DNA from: Moritella marina ATCC 15381
GTDB taxonomy: Bacteria; Pseudomonadota; Gammaproteobacteria; Enterobacterales; Moritellaceae
Assembly (NCBI RefSeq): GCF_008931805.1
Contig: NZ_CP044399.1
Location: forward strand, 2,542,001-2,606,000
Length of the DNA stretch: 64,000 bases
Direction of reading: 5' to 3'
Shown: positions 26,201-34,287 of the stretch, piece after piece
Layout of the letters: each line of letters starts with the position of its first letter
Position numbering within the stretch: position 1 is the stretch's first letter
Translations under genes and position numbers: made by a program
Notes under the pieces: model-generated
Told to the model about the DNA's origin: nothing
Seen by the model: only the letters and a program-made list of their open reading frames with translations
Databases searched by the model: none

Positions 26201-27043
26201 CTAGGCTAACTTAGCTATGTCGCTATTTACTTGCACTAGATTAGGTTTTTGTTTGTTTTCTAATGCACGGCCTTGATAAATTGCAATCAGCTCACCTGCC
26301 ACTGAAATAGCTATCTCGGCAGGATGTTTACCTGCCACCGCACTAATACCTATCGGGCAGATCATCTGATTAATTTGGGTATCGGTGAAATCACGCGCTC
26401 GTAGTCGATATTGAAAACGCTTTTTCTTCGTCTGCGAACCAATCAGGCCAAAATACTTAGCATCACCGCGCTTTAAAATGGCTTTGGCTAAATCAAAATC
26501 CAGCTGATGATTATGCGTCATCACTAGATAATAACTGTCTGCAGGCATATCACGCACGTCACCTACCGGATCATCACTCAATAATTTGGTGACATTATCC
26601 GGTAATTGCGCTGGAAATTGTTCATCACGTTCATCAATCCAGGTGACTCGGAATGGCAAGGTCGCGACAACATGTAACAAGGCTTTCGCCACATGCCCAG
26701 CACCAAATACCACTAAATGCTGTAGTGACTGGCCAATTGGTTCAAACATCAAGGTAGCACTGCCACCGCAGCATTGCCCTAAGCGTGCGCCGAGATCAAA
26801 GCGTTCGACGACAAGCGAATCTTTACCACTATCAAGCATTTCACGTGCCATTTTAGTGGCAAGATGTTCTAAATGACCACCGCCAATGGTAGCGTATAGC
26901 TTATCTTGTGTTACTAACATTTTAGTGCCCGAATCTCGCGGTGTTGAACCGTGATGCTCAAGCACTGTTACCATGATGCATGCTTCACCGCGCTGCTTTA
27001 GCGTCGCAAGTGGGTCAATCCAATTGTCTTCAAACATCATCAA
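26201..27043 (-). CDS. xdhC: XdhC, molybdenum-cofactor chaperone for xanthine dehydrogenase
   Basis: 280 residues. XdhC binds Moco, promotes its sulfuration and inserts it into XdhB. The N terminus ILV-like CIMVTVLEHHGSTPRDSGTKMLV and the motif ATIGGGHLEHLA are conserved, as is GQCCGGSATLMFEP (Cys pair linked to Moco binding). The C-terminal Rossmann-like half has LVVFGAGHVAKALLHV and YYLVMTHNHQLDFDLA. Located between xdhB and guaD, 51 bases after xdhB. Confidence 0.94.
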   Translation of the reverse strand: MMMFEDNWIDPLATLKQRGEACIMVTVLEHHGSTPRDSGTKMLVTQDKLYATIGGGHLEHLATKMAREMLDSGKDSLVVERFDLGARLGQCCGGSATLMFEPIGQSLQHLVVFGAGHVAKALLHVVATLPFRVTWIDERDEQFPAQLPDNVTKLLSDDPVGDVRDMPADSYYLVMTHNHQLDFDLAKAILKRGDAKYFGLIGSQTKKKRFQYRLRARDFTDTQINQMICPIGISAVAGKHPAEIAISVAGELIAIYQGRALENKQKPNLVQVNSDIAKLA

Positions 27044-27094
27044 TCTCCTTACTAACAGCCCAACGATACGAACCGCGTTGTTAACGATTTAGGC

Positions 27095-29509
27095 CTACAC
27101 AGTCACACTGTCTTTTTTGGATTCAGTCACTTCCGCAGCAAGTGCCGCTTTGTACTTATAGCTTTCAGCCTCTTCGACTGCCCACAGCACACGCTCTGGT
27201 GTTGCTGGTGTATCTAAATGTGGCATATATTGATGATCAGCAACACTCGCAGCCGCATCACGTAATGCACTCCACACTGACATACTCAGCATAAATGGTG
27301 GTTCACCGACCGCTTTAGAGTTGTAAACCGTTTGCTCAGGGTTGCTACGGTTCTCAACCAAGTGGGTTCTAAAATCAATTGGCGTATCGGCAATTGCGGG
27401 GATCTTGTAACCCATAGGACCATTTGTCGCTAACTTACCTTTGTCATTCCACACTAACTCTTCAGTCGTCAACCAACCTAGCCCTTGGATAAAGCCACCT
27501 TCGATTTGGCCTATATCAATATCAGGATTAAGTGACGCGCCAACATCATGGAGAATATCCACACGTAAGGTTTTGTACTCACCTGTTAAGGTATCAATCA
27601 ACACTTCAGAACAGGATGCGCCATACGCAAAGTAATAGAATGGGCGTCCTTTTGCTGTTGCGTGATCGTAATAGATCTTCGGTGTTTTATAAAAGCCAGT
27701 GCTCGATAACGAGATTTGATTGAAGTAAGCCAGTTGGATCAGGTCTGCAAACGTCATGATCTGTTCACGAACCGTCACGGTATTATTACGGAAGGTCACT
27801 TCTTCTTCAGTCACGCTAAAGTGTGCGACACAGAAATCAATTAAACGTTGCTTAATGGTTCGGGCTGCATTCTGTGCTGCTTTACCATTTAAGTCAGTGC
27901 CCGATGACGCCGCTGTTGGCGAAGTATTGGGGACTTTACTGGTATTCGCCGAGGTGATTTGAATATTATCAATATCTACTTGGAATTCCTGTGCGACAAT
28001 CTGCGCAACTTTAGTGTTAAGCCCTTGACCCATTTCGGTGCCACCGTGACTTAACTGCATACTACCATCTGTATAAACGTGCAGTAGTGCGCCCGCTTGG
28101 TTCAAGAACGTCGCCGTAAATGAAATACCAAACTTAACCGGTGTTAACGAAATACCTTTTTTCAAAATAGGGCTGGTTTTATTATACTCATCAATCGCCT
28201 TTCGACGCTGCGCATACTCACTTGTCGCTTCAAGATCCGCCACCAACTCATGAATAAAATTGTCTTCTACTTTTTGATAATAATGCGTAACGTTTCGGTC
28301 TTCGATGCCATAAAAATTGACTTTACGTACAGATAATGGATCTTTACCTAATTTACCGGCAATTTCATCCATAATGTGTTCAATCGTCATCATGCCTTGT
28401 GGGCCACCAAAACCACGGAATGCGGTATTTGATGCGGTATTGGTTTTACAACGATGACCAGTAATAGTCGCGTCACCTAAATAGTAGGCATTGTCGGAAT
28501 GGAACATGGCCCGATCCGTGATAGAACTCGATAGATCCGGTGAATAACCACAATTACTCGCGGCAATAATTTCAATACCATTAATTTGGCCATCGTCATT
28601 AAAGCCGACTTTATATTGGTTAAAGAACGGGTGTCGCTTACCTGTCATCATCATATCTTCTACACGTGGTAAACGGATCTTAGTTGGTCGCCCTGTTAGC
28701 TTAGCAAATACCGCACAGAGACAGGCTGGTCCTGCTGCTTGGGTTTCTTTACCACCAAAACCACCACCCATTCGACGCATATCAATAACGACTTTATGCA
28801 TAGGTACACCGATAACTTCCGCCACCAGTTTTTGCACTTCAGTTGGGTTTTGCGTTGAAGCATAAACAATCATGCCGCCATCTTCGGTAGGCATCACTGA
28901 GGCTGCTTGCGTTTCCAAATAGAAATGCTCCTGGCCGCCAATATGAATACTGCCTTCTAGAATATGCTTAGCTGCTGATAATGCCGCTACCGAGTTACCA
29001 CGTTTTTGTTGGTGCGACTCAGTCACAAAGCTCTGTTTAGCTAATGCTTCTTCCACACATAAAATAGCTGGCAGCTCTTCATATTCAATGATTGCCGCTT
29101 GCGCTGCTTGGCGCGCTATTTCCATCGAACTTGCCGCAACCGCAATGACTGCTTGTCCAAGATATTCGACTTTGCCATCAGCTAATAATGGATCGCCCGG
29201 TAAAATAGCACCTATGTCTAATTCACCTGGGACATCTTTCGCTTGGATAGCTAATTCAACCCCCTCAAAGTCATAACAAGGTGTTAAATCGATCTTGGTA
29301 ATATTAGCGTGTGCCACATCACTCATACGTACATAGACATGTAATTGGTTTGGATATTCAAGACGATCATCGACATAAACCGCTTCGCCAGTTACCTGAA
29401 TACCAGCACTATCATGTTTCACATTTTTACCGACACCGGTTTTGATTGAACCATTCGCTTGTGCTAACAATTGTTGCTGTGATAGTTGTACTTTATTGTG
29501 ATTAGACAT
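27095..29509 (-). CDS. xdhB: Xanthine dehydrogenase, molybdopterin-binding subunit
   Basis: 804 residues, the large catalytic subunit that hydroxylates hypoxanthine and xanthine to urate. The N-terminal a/b hammerhead domain begins near residue 30 (HDSAGIQVTGEAVYVDDR). Mo-site motifs are present: MGGGFGGKETQA near 246 and AVGEPPFML near 735, whose Glu is the catalytic base. TAFRGFGGPQG holds the substrate-binding Arg. The start overlaps the xdhA end by 8 bases, which indicates translational coupling. Confidence 0.96.
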   Translation of the reverse strand: MSNHNKVQLSQQQLLAQANGSIKTGVGKNVKHDSAGIQVTGEAVYVDDRLEYPNQLHVYVRMSDVAHANITKIDLTPCYDFEGVELAIQAKDVPGELDIGAILPGDPLLADGKVEYLGQAVIAVAASSMEIARQAAQAAIIEYEELPAILCVEEALAKQSFVTESHQQKRGNSVAALSAAKHILEGSIHIGGQEHFYLETQAASVMPTEDGGMIVYASTQNPTEVQKLVAEVIGVPMHKVVIDMRRMGGGFGGKETQAAGPACLCAVFAKLTGRPTKIRLPRVEDMMMTGKRHPFFNQYKVGFNDDGQINGIEIIAASNCGYSPDLSSSITDRAMFHSDNAYYLGDATITGHRCKTNTASNTAFRGFGGPQGMMTIEHIMDEIAGKLGKDPLSVRKVNFYGIEDRNVTHYYQKVEDNFIHELVADLEATSEYAQRRKAIDEYNKTSPILKKGISLTPVKFGISFTATFLNQAGALLHVYTDGSMQLSHGGTEMGQGLNTKVAQIVAQEFQVDIDNIQITSANTSKVPNTSPTAASSGTDLNGKAAQNAARTIKQRLIDFCVAHFSVTEEEVTFRNNTVTVREQIMTFADLIQLAYFNQISLSSTGFYKTPKIYYDHATAKGRPFYYFAYGASCSEVLIDTLTGEYKTLRVDILHDVGASLNPDIDIGQIEGGFIQGLGWLTTEELVWNDKGKLATNGPMGYKIPAIADTPIDFRTHLVENRSNPEQTVYNSKAVGEPPFMLSMSVWSALRDAAASVADHQYMPHLDTPATPERVLWAVEEAESYKYKAALAAEVTESKKDSVTV

Positions 29510-30947
29510 AAGACGTTACCCGCGTTTCAATTGTTGTATTTTGCAATTCTAAATAGCATTTTTTCAGTAAGTTTTTCGCTGTTAATGCCCGGTATTCTTT
29601 ACTGGCACGGAAATCAGAGAGTGGCGAGAAGTCTTTCGCGAGTGCTTGCATAGCAGCCGCTACATTTTGGTATTCCCACGCTGCGCCAAGTAATACTTGC
29701 TCTGCATGTTGCGCGCGCATTGGCGTCGCAGCCATGCCACCAAACGCAATACGAATGTCAGTAACAATATTATCTTTTAAGGTAATATTAAACGCACCAA
29801 GTACCGCAGAGATATCATCATCAAGACGTTTAGACAATTTATACGTTCGGAATATTTGCGCATCAGTCGGTAATGGAATAATAATTTTGGTAATAAATTC
29901 AGCCGCTTTTTGTGCCGTAAGTTTATAGCCAACAAAATAATCGTCTAGATCCATTAAACGCACGTCGTTACCACAACGCAGTTCAACTTGAGCGTCAAGG
30001 GCAATTAAAGCTGGCGGTGTATCACCAATTGGCGACGCGTTACCGATATTGCCACCGATCGTCCCTTGATTACGAACTTGCAGTGACGCAAAGCGGTGTA
30101 AGAGCTCACCAAAATCAGGGAAGTATTGCGCTAATGTGCTGTAGCTATCCGTTAAACTTCTTGCTGCACCAATCTCGATATGGCTGTCAGTCACTGTGAT
30201 GTCTTTCATTTCAGCGACATTACCAACCGAAATAAGGGTATTGATAGGACGGTGGAACTGGGTTATTTCGAGAGCTAAATCGGTGCCACCCGCCACAATA
30301 CGTGCATCTGGATGTTTTACCAATAACGTGGCTAAATCCGCTACATTATCCGGTGAATAAGCCGTTTGACCATTACCTGATAGCGTTTGTGTACCACTAC
30401 ATTCAATGGTGTTAAGTTTCGCAACCGTTTCAGCTTCTAAACGTTCAAAAGCATCAACAACGTGCGGCTGCTCTGCCAAAGACATCGCAGAATCAATAAT
30501 GGAGCGATAACCCGTACAACGGCATAAGTTACCCGCTAGCGCTTCAAAAATGGCCTCTTTATCGGCTGAAGGCGTGTTTTTGCTTAATGCAAACATCGAC
30601 ATAACAAAGCCGGGGGTACAATAACCACATTGGGTACCGTTGTAATCAACCAGCGCTTGTTGCACTTGATGTAAGGTACCGTCTTTTGCTTTAAGGTCTT
30701 CGACCGTGATCAGCTGCTTACCATGTAATGCGGATACAAACGTAATACACGCATTAACGGATGTATAGCGGATCCGTCCATCGACAACGTCACCAAGTAC
30801 AACGGTACAAGCACCGCAGTCTCCTGATGCACAACCTTCTTTAGTACCTTTCTTCGCTTCTTCTTGGCGTAAGAAATTCAGTACCGTGGTATTGGGTGAA
30901 AGGTCAGATACCTGACACATCTTTTGGTTAAGTAGAAACTTAATCAA
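29502..30947 (-). CDS. xdhA: Xanthine dehydrogenase, iron-sulfur and FAD subunit
   Basis: 481 residues. Residues 1-80 form a plant-type 2Fe-2S domain (EGCASGDCGACTVVLGD plus a later Cys), about 80-160 the second 2Fe-2S domain (GTQCGYCTPGFVMSM, GNLCRCTGYRSI), and about 195-470 the FAD domain (ARIVAGGTDLALE, GGNIGNASPIGDTPP). It takes electrons from the Mo site to NAD+. The start is a TTG at 30947 preceded by a perfect AGGAGG at 6 bases. First gene of the operon; candidate regulatory palindromes lie upstream at 31074 and 31235. Confidence 0.96.
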   Translation of the reverse strand: MIKFLLNQKMCQVSDLSPNTTVLNFLRQEEAKKGTKEGCASGDCGACTVVLGDVVDGRIRYTSVNACITFVSALHGKQLITVEDLKAKDGTLHQVQQALVDYNGTQCGYCTPGFVMSMFALSKNTPSADKEAIFEALAGNLCRCTGYRSIIDSAMSLAEQPHVVDAFERLEAETVAKLNTIECSGTQTLSGNGQTAYSPDNVADLATLLVKHPDARIVAGGTDLALEITQFHRPINTLISVGNVAEMKDITVTDSHIEIGAARSLTDSYSTLAQYFPDFGELLHRFASLQVRNQGTIGGNIGNASPIGDTPPALIALDAQVELRCGNDVRLMDLDDYFVGYKLTAQKAAEFITKIIIPLPTDAQIFRTYKLSKRLDDDISAVLGAFNITLKDNIVTDIRIAFGGMAATPMRAQHAEQVLLGAAWEYQNVAAAMQALAKDFSPLSDFRASKEYRALTAKNLLKKCYLELQNTTIETRVTSYV

Positions 30948-31073
30948 GTCGTACCTCCTGCGTTGTTCCGTAACATTGACATTGATTGCTATTATTTTTG
31001 TTATTAGCGCTATTTTAAATTATTCATTTAATCATAAGTTTAAGACATTAATTGTGCTCTAAAACCCCAAACC

Positions 31074-31087
31074 TGACTCAAGAGTCA
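31074..31087. promoter_or_regulatory. Palindrome TGACTCAAGAGTCA upstream of xdhA
   Basis: Perfect 6-2-6 inverted repeat, 127 bases before the xdhA start, in the 317-base spacer 30948-31264. It overlaps a TTGACT hexamer on the minus strand that could be a -35 element. No regulator can be assigned. Confidence 0.4.
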
Positions 31088-31204
31088 ACTTATTGTTACA
31101 TAAAAATAACAATTGAGACACAATTTAATCAAATAATTTAGCGCTTATATAGACAATTATAGTGAAGATTAGCTAAGAAAATAGAAAAGAGAGGCAGAAA
31201 TAAC

Positions 31205-31236
31205 AATGCCAAGTTACGCTGAACTTGGCATTTTTT
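31205..31236. terminator. Terminator hairpin between the GntR gene and xdhA
   Basis: AATGCCAAGTT and AACTTGGCATT form an 11-bp perfect stem with a 6-base loop. Six T residues follow on the plus strand, and TTGTTATTT follows on the minus strand. It lies 29 bases past the GntR stop, so it probably isolates that gene from xdhA. Confidence 0.7.
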
Positions 31237-31244
31237 GTATACAA
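31235..31244. promoter_or_regulatory. Candidate GntR operator TTGTATACAA upstream of xdhA
   Basis: Identical palindrome to the one before puuE at 12035. It sits in the spacer between the GntR gene and xdhA, about 290 bases before the xdhA start, and overlaps the terminator's T run. Confidence 0.55.
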
Positions 31245-31264
31245 TTCGAGGAGTAAGAGCTTAC

Positions 31265-32002
31265 TTATTTTTTACTTAATACGTTAGAAAACACAACATG
31301 CAGGTCACTTGAAACCGTTTCACCATCTAAATTTAATTTAGATTCAATGTGTTCTAAATGCTCACGCATGAGTAAACAGGCTTGCTCCGTGTCTTTCGCT
31401 TCAATTGCATCAAGTAAACCACTGTGTTCATCCAATACACAATGGGTACTCGTCGCCACTTCATACTGAGCAATGATTAACGAACTCAGTGATACCAAGC
31501 TACGTTGGAAGTTAAATAATGGCGCGTTACCCGACATTTCTGCCAGTTTTAAATGAAATTCACCCGATAAGCGAATAGCTTTACCCAAATCACCTTGTTT
31601 GGTAGCGACATTTTCAGCGACGATTAACTTACGTAAATGATTGATCTGCTTACTCGTTGCATTGATAACGGCCAGCTTAGTTATCGCATCTTCCAAGGTA
31701 TGGCGGGCAATAAACACTTGCTTTGCTTCTTCAACAGAAGGCGATGCCACCACTGCGCCACGATTAGGGCGGATGACCACAACTTGTTCATGCGATAAAC
31801 GTAACAGTGCACGACGTATGATCGTCCGGCTAACACTAAAAATATCACCCAAGGCTTCTTCATTTAACTTAGTGCCAGGCGGCAGACGACGTTCAAGAAT
31901 AGCATCAAAGATATGCGCATAAACTTTATCGTCTTGAGGCATCGAGCCTGACTTGCCTTCTGCTTCAACAGAACTACTGAGATCAGACATTATTTTCACC
32001 AT
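31265..32002 (-). CDS. GntR-family (FadR/FCD type) transcriptional regulator, probable purine-catabolism regulator
   Basis: 245 residues. The winged HTH is at about 30-95 (VYAHIFDAILERRLPPGTKLNEEALGDIFSVSRTIIRRALLRLSHEQVV), the FCD effector domain at about 105-225 (FIARHTLEDAITKLAV, LSGEFHLKLAEMSGN, LDEHSGLLDAIEAKDTEQACLLMREHLEHIE) with the His/Asp residues that usually bind a metal and a small acid ligand. I start at the ATG at 32002 because GGA lies six bases upstream; the frame stays open to an ATG at 32056. It lies immediately upstream of xdhA, and TTGTATAC-type palindromes occur before puuE, xdhA and itself, so control of purine breakdown is the best inference. Confidence 0.88.
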   Translation of the reverse strand: MVKIMSDLSSSVEAEGKSGSMPQDDKVYAHIFDAILERRLPPGTKLNEEALGDIFSVSRTIIRRALLRLSHEQVVVIRPNRGAVVASPSVEEAKQVFIARHTLEDAITKLAVINATSKQINHLRKLIVAENVATKQGDLGKAIRLSGEFHLKLAEMSGNAPLFNFQRSLVSLSSLIIAQYEVATSTHCVLDEHSGLLDAIEAKDTEQACLLMREHLEHIESKLNLDGETVSSDLHVVFSNVLSKK

Positions 32003-32109
32003 TGTTAATCCAACTTGGTTATCTCGATATAAGTAAGTACCGTTATAACCTGACATTTATTGATATAATGTCATAATATGTTAACGCTGTGTAACAATCT
32101 AGCCTTATC

Positions 32110-32119
32110 TTGTATACCA
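32110..32119. promoter_or_regulatory. Candidate autoregulatory GntR operator TTGTATACCA
   Basis: One mismatch from the TTGTATACAA palindrome at 12035 and 31235. It lies 108 bases before the chosen GntR start. Confidence 0.45.
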
Positions 32120-32196
32120 TCTCAAAAAAATTCAAAACAATGTTTAAACAGACTTAATGTATCTAAGTAAACACACGACAGGTTAAAACCGGATAT

Positions 32197-32229
32197 AAAA
32201 AAACCGATGATTTAGCGTCATCGGTTTTA
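32197..32229 (-). terminator. Rho-independent terminator of the NifU-like / GGGtGRT operon
   Basis: AAACCGATGA pairs with TCATCGGTTT around a 7-base loop; seven T residues follow on the minus strand. It lies 23 bases past the GGGtGRT gene. Confidence 0.85.
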
Positions 32230-32251
32230 TGTTACTTGCTAGCAGTTAACG

Positions 32252-33286
32252 TTATCGATTCAGTATCTGATCAACCGTCACCGCGAGTGCAACAGTCGCC
32301 CCCACCATCGGGTTATTCCCCATGCCAATAAATCCCATCATCGCAACATGAGATGGGACTGATGAGCTGCCCGCAAATTGTGCATCAGCATGCATGCGTC
32401 CCATGGTATCTGTCATGCCATACGATGCCGGACCTGCCGCAACATTATCCGGATGTAAAGTACGGCCTGTACCACCACCAGATGCGACTGAGAAATAAGG
32501 ATGACCCGTGCGAATACATTCTGATTTATAAATGCCGGCAACAGGGTGTTGGAATCGCGTTGGATTTGTCGAATTACCCGTAATACTCACATCAACACCC
32601 GCAGTGTGCATGATCGCGACACCTTCACGCACATCATCTGCGCCATAACAAAGAATGTCACCGCGAGGTCCCGTTGAAAATGCACGACGGCTCACTTCTT
32701 TTAACTCATTTGTATCATAATCAAATTGTGTTCTAACATACGTGAAGCCATTGATACGCGAGATAAGATAAGCGGCATCTTTACCTAAGCCATTCAGGAT
32801 CACTTTCAACGGTGATTGGCGTGATTTATTCACATTCAGCGCAATTTTGATAGCACCTTCTGCCGCGGCGAAAGACTCATGGCCAGCAAGGAATGCAAAA
32901 CATTGGCTCTTCTCATTCAATAATCGCGCTGCAAGTGCGCCGTGACCCAGTCCAACTTGACGTTGTTTAGCGACACTGCCCTCTTTCGTAAATGCTTGTA
33001 GTCCTTCACCTATAATATTGGCGGCCTCCTCAGCAGAACTCGCGGCGCGGTATAACGCCAACGCAGTGCCGATGGTATATGCTTCAGCAGCACTATCGAA
33101 TGCAATAGGCTGGGTTTCCATCACTAACGCTTTAGAGTCGACGCCTTTAGCTAGGCAGTATTGATAAGCGTCATCAATCGACGATAAGTTCATTTCGCTT
33201 AGTAGTGCGGTAATTTGATTTGTAGTGATGCGGTTTATCACAATGTCGTCAGTCATAGTTTGATTAGTCATAATATGGTCGGTCAT
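32252..33286 (-). CDS. GGGtGRT-family protein of unknown function
   Basis: 344 residues. It contains the family-naming motif GGGTGRT near residue 268 (YFSVASGGGTGRTLHPDNVAAGP). Other conserved-looking stretches are GLGHGALAARLL, AFLAGHESFAAAEGA and STNPTRFQHPVAGIYKSE. No signal peptide or membrane segment, so cytoplasmic. The first 25 residues are a local repeat (MTDHIM, MTNQTM, MTDDIV) that looks like slippage-derived padding; the ATG at 33286 has GAGGG upstream. Function is unknown to me. It is transcribed 15 bases after a NifU-like scaffold gene behind a fluoride riboswitch-like leader, so a joint role with iron-sulfur chemistry or fluoride stress is inference. Confidence 0.85.
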   Translation of the reverse strand: MTDHIMTNQTMTDDIVINRITTNQITALLSEMNLSSIDDAYQYCLAKGVDSKALVMETQPIAFDSAAEAYTIGTALALYRAASSAEEAANIIGEGLQAFTKEGSVAKQRQVGLGHGALAARLLNEKSQCFAFLAGHESFAAAEGAIKIALNVNKSRQSPLKVILNGLGKDAAYLISRINGFTYVRTQFDYDTNELKEVSRRAFSTGPRGDILCYGADDVREGVAIMHTAGVDVSITGNSTNPTRFQHPVAGIYKSECIRTGHPYFSVASGGGTGRTLHPDNVAAGPASYGMTDTMGRMHADAQFAGSSSVPSHVAMMGFIGMGNNPMVGATVALAVTVDQILNR

Positions 33287-33301
33287 AATAGTGCCCTCAG
33301 G

Positions 33302-33994
33302 TTAAGCTTCACGTGGATTAATGGTTTTAACTGCATCGTCAAAGCGACCATACTGCCCTGTAGCAGATTTCATCGCTTCATCAGCTTGTAAACCCTGGTT
33401 AACCGCTTTCATCATTTTTCCGAGGTTGACGTATTCATAACCAATCACTTCATTATGATCATCTAATCCTAATTTAGTGACATAACCTTCGGCAATTTCC
33501 AGATACCGAACGCCTTTTGCACTCGTGCCATAACTCGTACCAACTTGACTACGTTGAGTTTGTCCAAGGTCTTCTAAAGCCGCGCCAATTTCTAACCCAC
33601 CTTCAGAGAAAGCAGATTGCGTACGACCATAAGCAAATTGGAGGAATATTTCACGCATCGCAACATTAATGGCATCGCAGACCAAATCGGTATTCATGGC
33701 TTCAAGTATTGTTTTACCAGTCATGATTTCAGCCGCCATAGCCGCTGATTGGGTCATACCAGAGCAGCCTATCGTTTCAATTAAGGCTTCTTCAATAATA
33801 CCTGCTTTAACATTTAGCGTGAGTTTGGCTGCACCTTGTTGTGGCGCACATGTACCGACACCATGACTTAAACCAGAGATCGCAATCACTGCTTTAGGAT
33901 TGATCATTCGACCTTCGATTGGAATTGGCGCTGATGCGTGAAGATCGCCGCGTTGGATCGGGCACATAGATTGGATTTCAGAAGAGTAGTGCAT
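33302..33994 (-). CDS. NifU-like iron-sulfur cluster scaffold protein
   Basis: 230 residues. The core resembles the NifU/IscU N-terminal scaffold: Cys49 in GVGTCAPQQGAA, Cys77 in IETIGCSGMTQSAAMAAEIMTGKTILEA (compare GCGSAIAS...GKT..EA in NifU) and Cys106 in DLVCDAIN, the three-Cys spacing expected for a transient cluster; Cys11 is extra. The C-terminal 100 residues are not IscU-like. ATG at 33994 is preceded by AGGA at 7 bases, and this site is complementary to part of the upstream aptamer. First gene of a two-gene operon with the GGGtGRT gene. Confidence 0.83.
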   Translation of the reverse strand: MHYSSEIQSMCPIQRGDLHASAPIPIEGRMINPKAVIAISGLSHGVGTCAPQQGAAKLTLNVKAGIIEEALIETIGCSGMTQSAAMAAEIMTGKTILEAMNTDLVCDAINVAMREIFLQFAYGRTQSAFSEGGLEIGAALEDLGQTQRSQVGTSYGTSAKGVRYLEIAEGYVTKLGLDDHNEVIGYEYVNLGKMMKAVNQGLQADEAMKSATGQYGRFDDAVKTINPREA

Positions 33995-34121
33995 ACAATT
34001 ATCCTATTAGATTTAGGAAAACAAGGCATCATCACAGATTAAATAACAATTCAGTTAATAGTATGCATAACGCAGATCTATGACTTAGATGTTATTTTAC
34101 AGATTCACTTGTTCTCAAATT

Positions 34122-34181
34122 TAATAGGAGTCATCAGCCAGAGATTGGCGGTTAAGTAGGTGGCACCCCATCACCTTACGC
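34122..34181 (-). ncRNA. Fluoride (crcB-motif) riboswitch in the leader of the NifU-like gene
   Basis: On the minus strand the leader reads GGTGATGGGGTGCCACC, then a short linker, AACCGCC, a 7-base loop, and GGCTGATGACTCCTATTA. These are the conserved blocks of the fluoride aptamer: P1 GGTG/CACC closing the ATGG loop, P3 GCC/GGC with CTGATGA, and a pseudoknot GGGGT (loop) with ACTCC (3' end). A good promoter sits just upstream. The 3' strand TCCTATTA (34122-34129) is exactly complementary to TAATAGGA at 34002-34009, which is the Shine-Dalgarno region, so a translational ON switch is plausible. No covariance search was run. Confidence 0.82.
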
Positions 34182-34185
34182 CGTT

Positions 34186-34215
34186 ATTTTAGAGCTTAAA
34201 CACCATTTTTGGCAA
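34186..34215 (-). promoter_or_regulatory. Sigma-70 promoter for the riboswitch operon
   Basis: Minus-strand TTGCCA (34215-34210) and TAAAAT (34191-34186) are separated by 18 bases. The predicted start near 34179 falls right at the 5' edge of the aptamer. Confidence 0.65.
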
Positions 34216-34287
34216 GCGATGCTTTAGACCCGTTTTTTATATTAAATCTGTCTTATATAAGTATCGATATTGAAAGAATGATAGATA

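Noticed and set aside
29502-29509. Frameshift between xdhA and xdhB
   Set aside because: An 8-base overlap of complete genes in different frames is a normal translational coupling arrangement.
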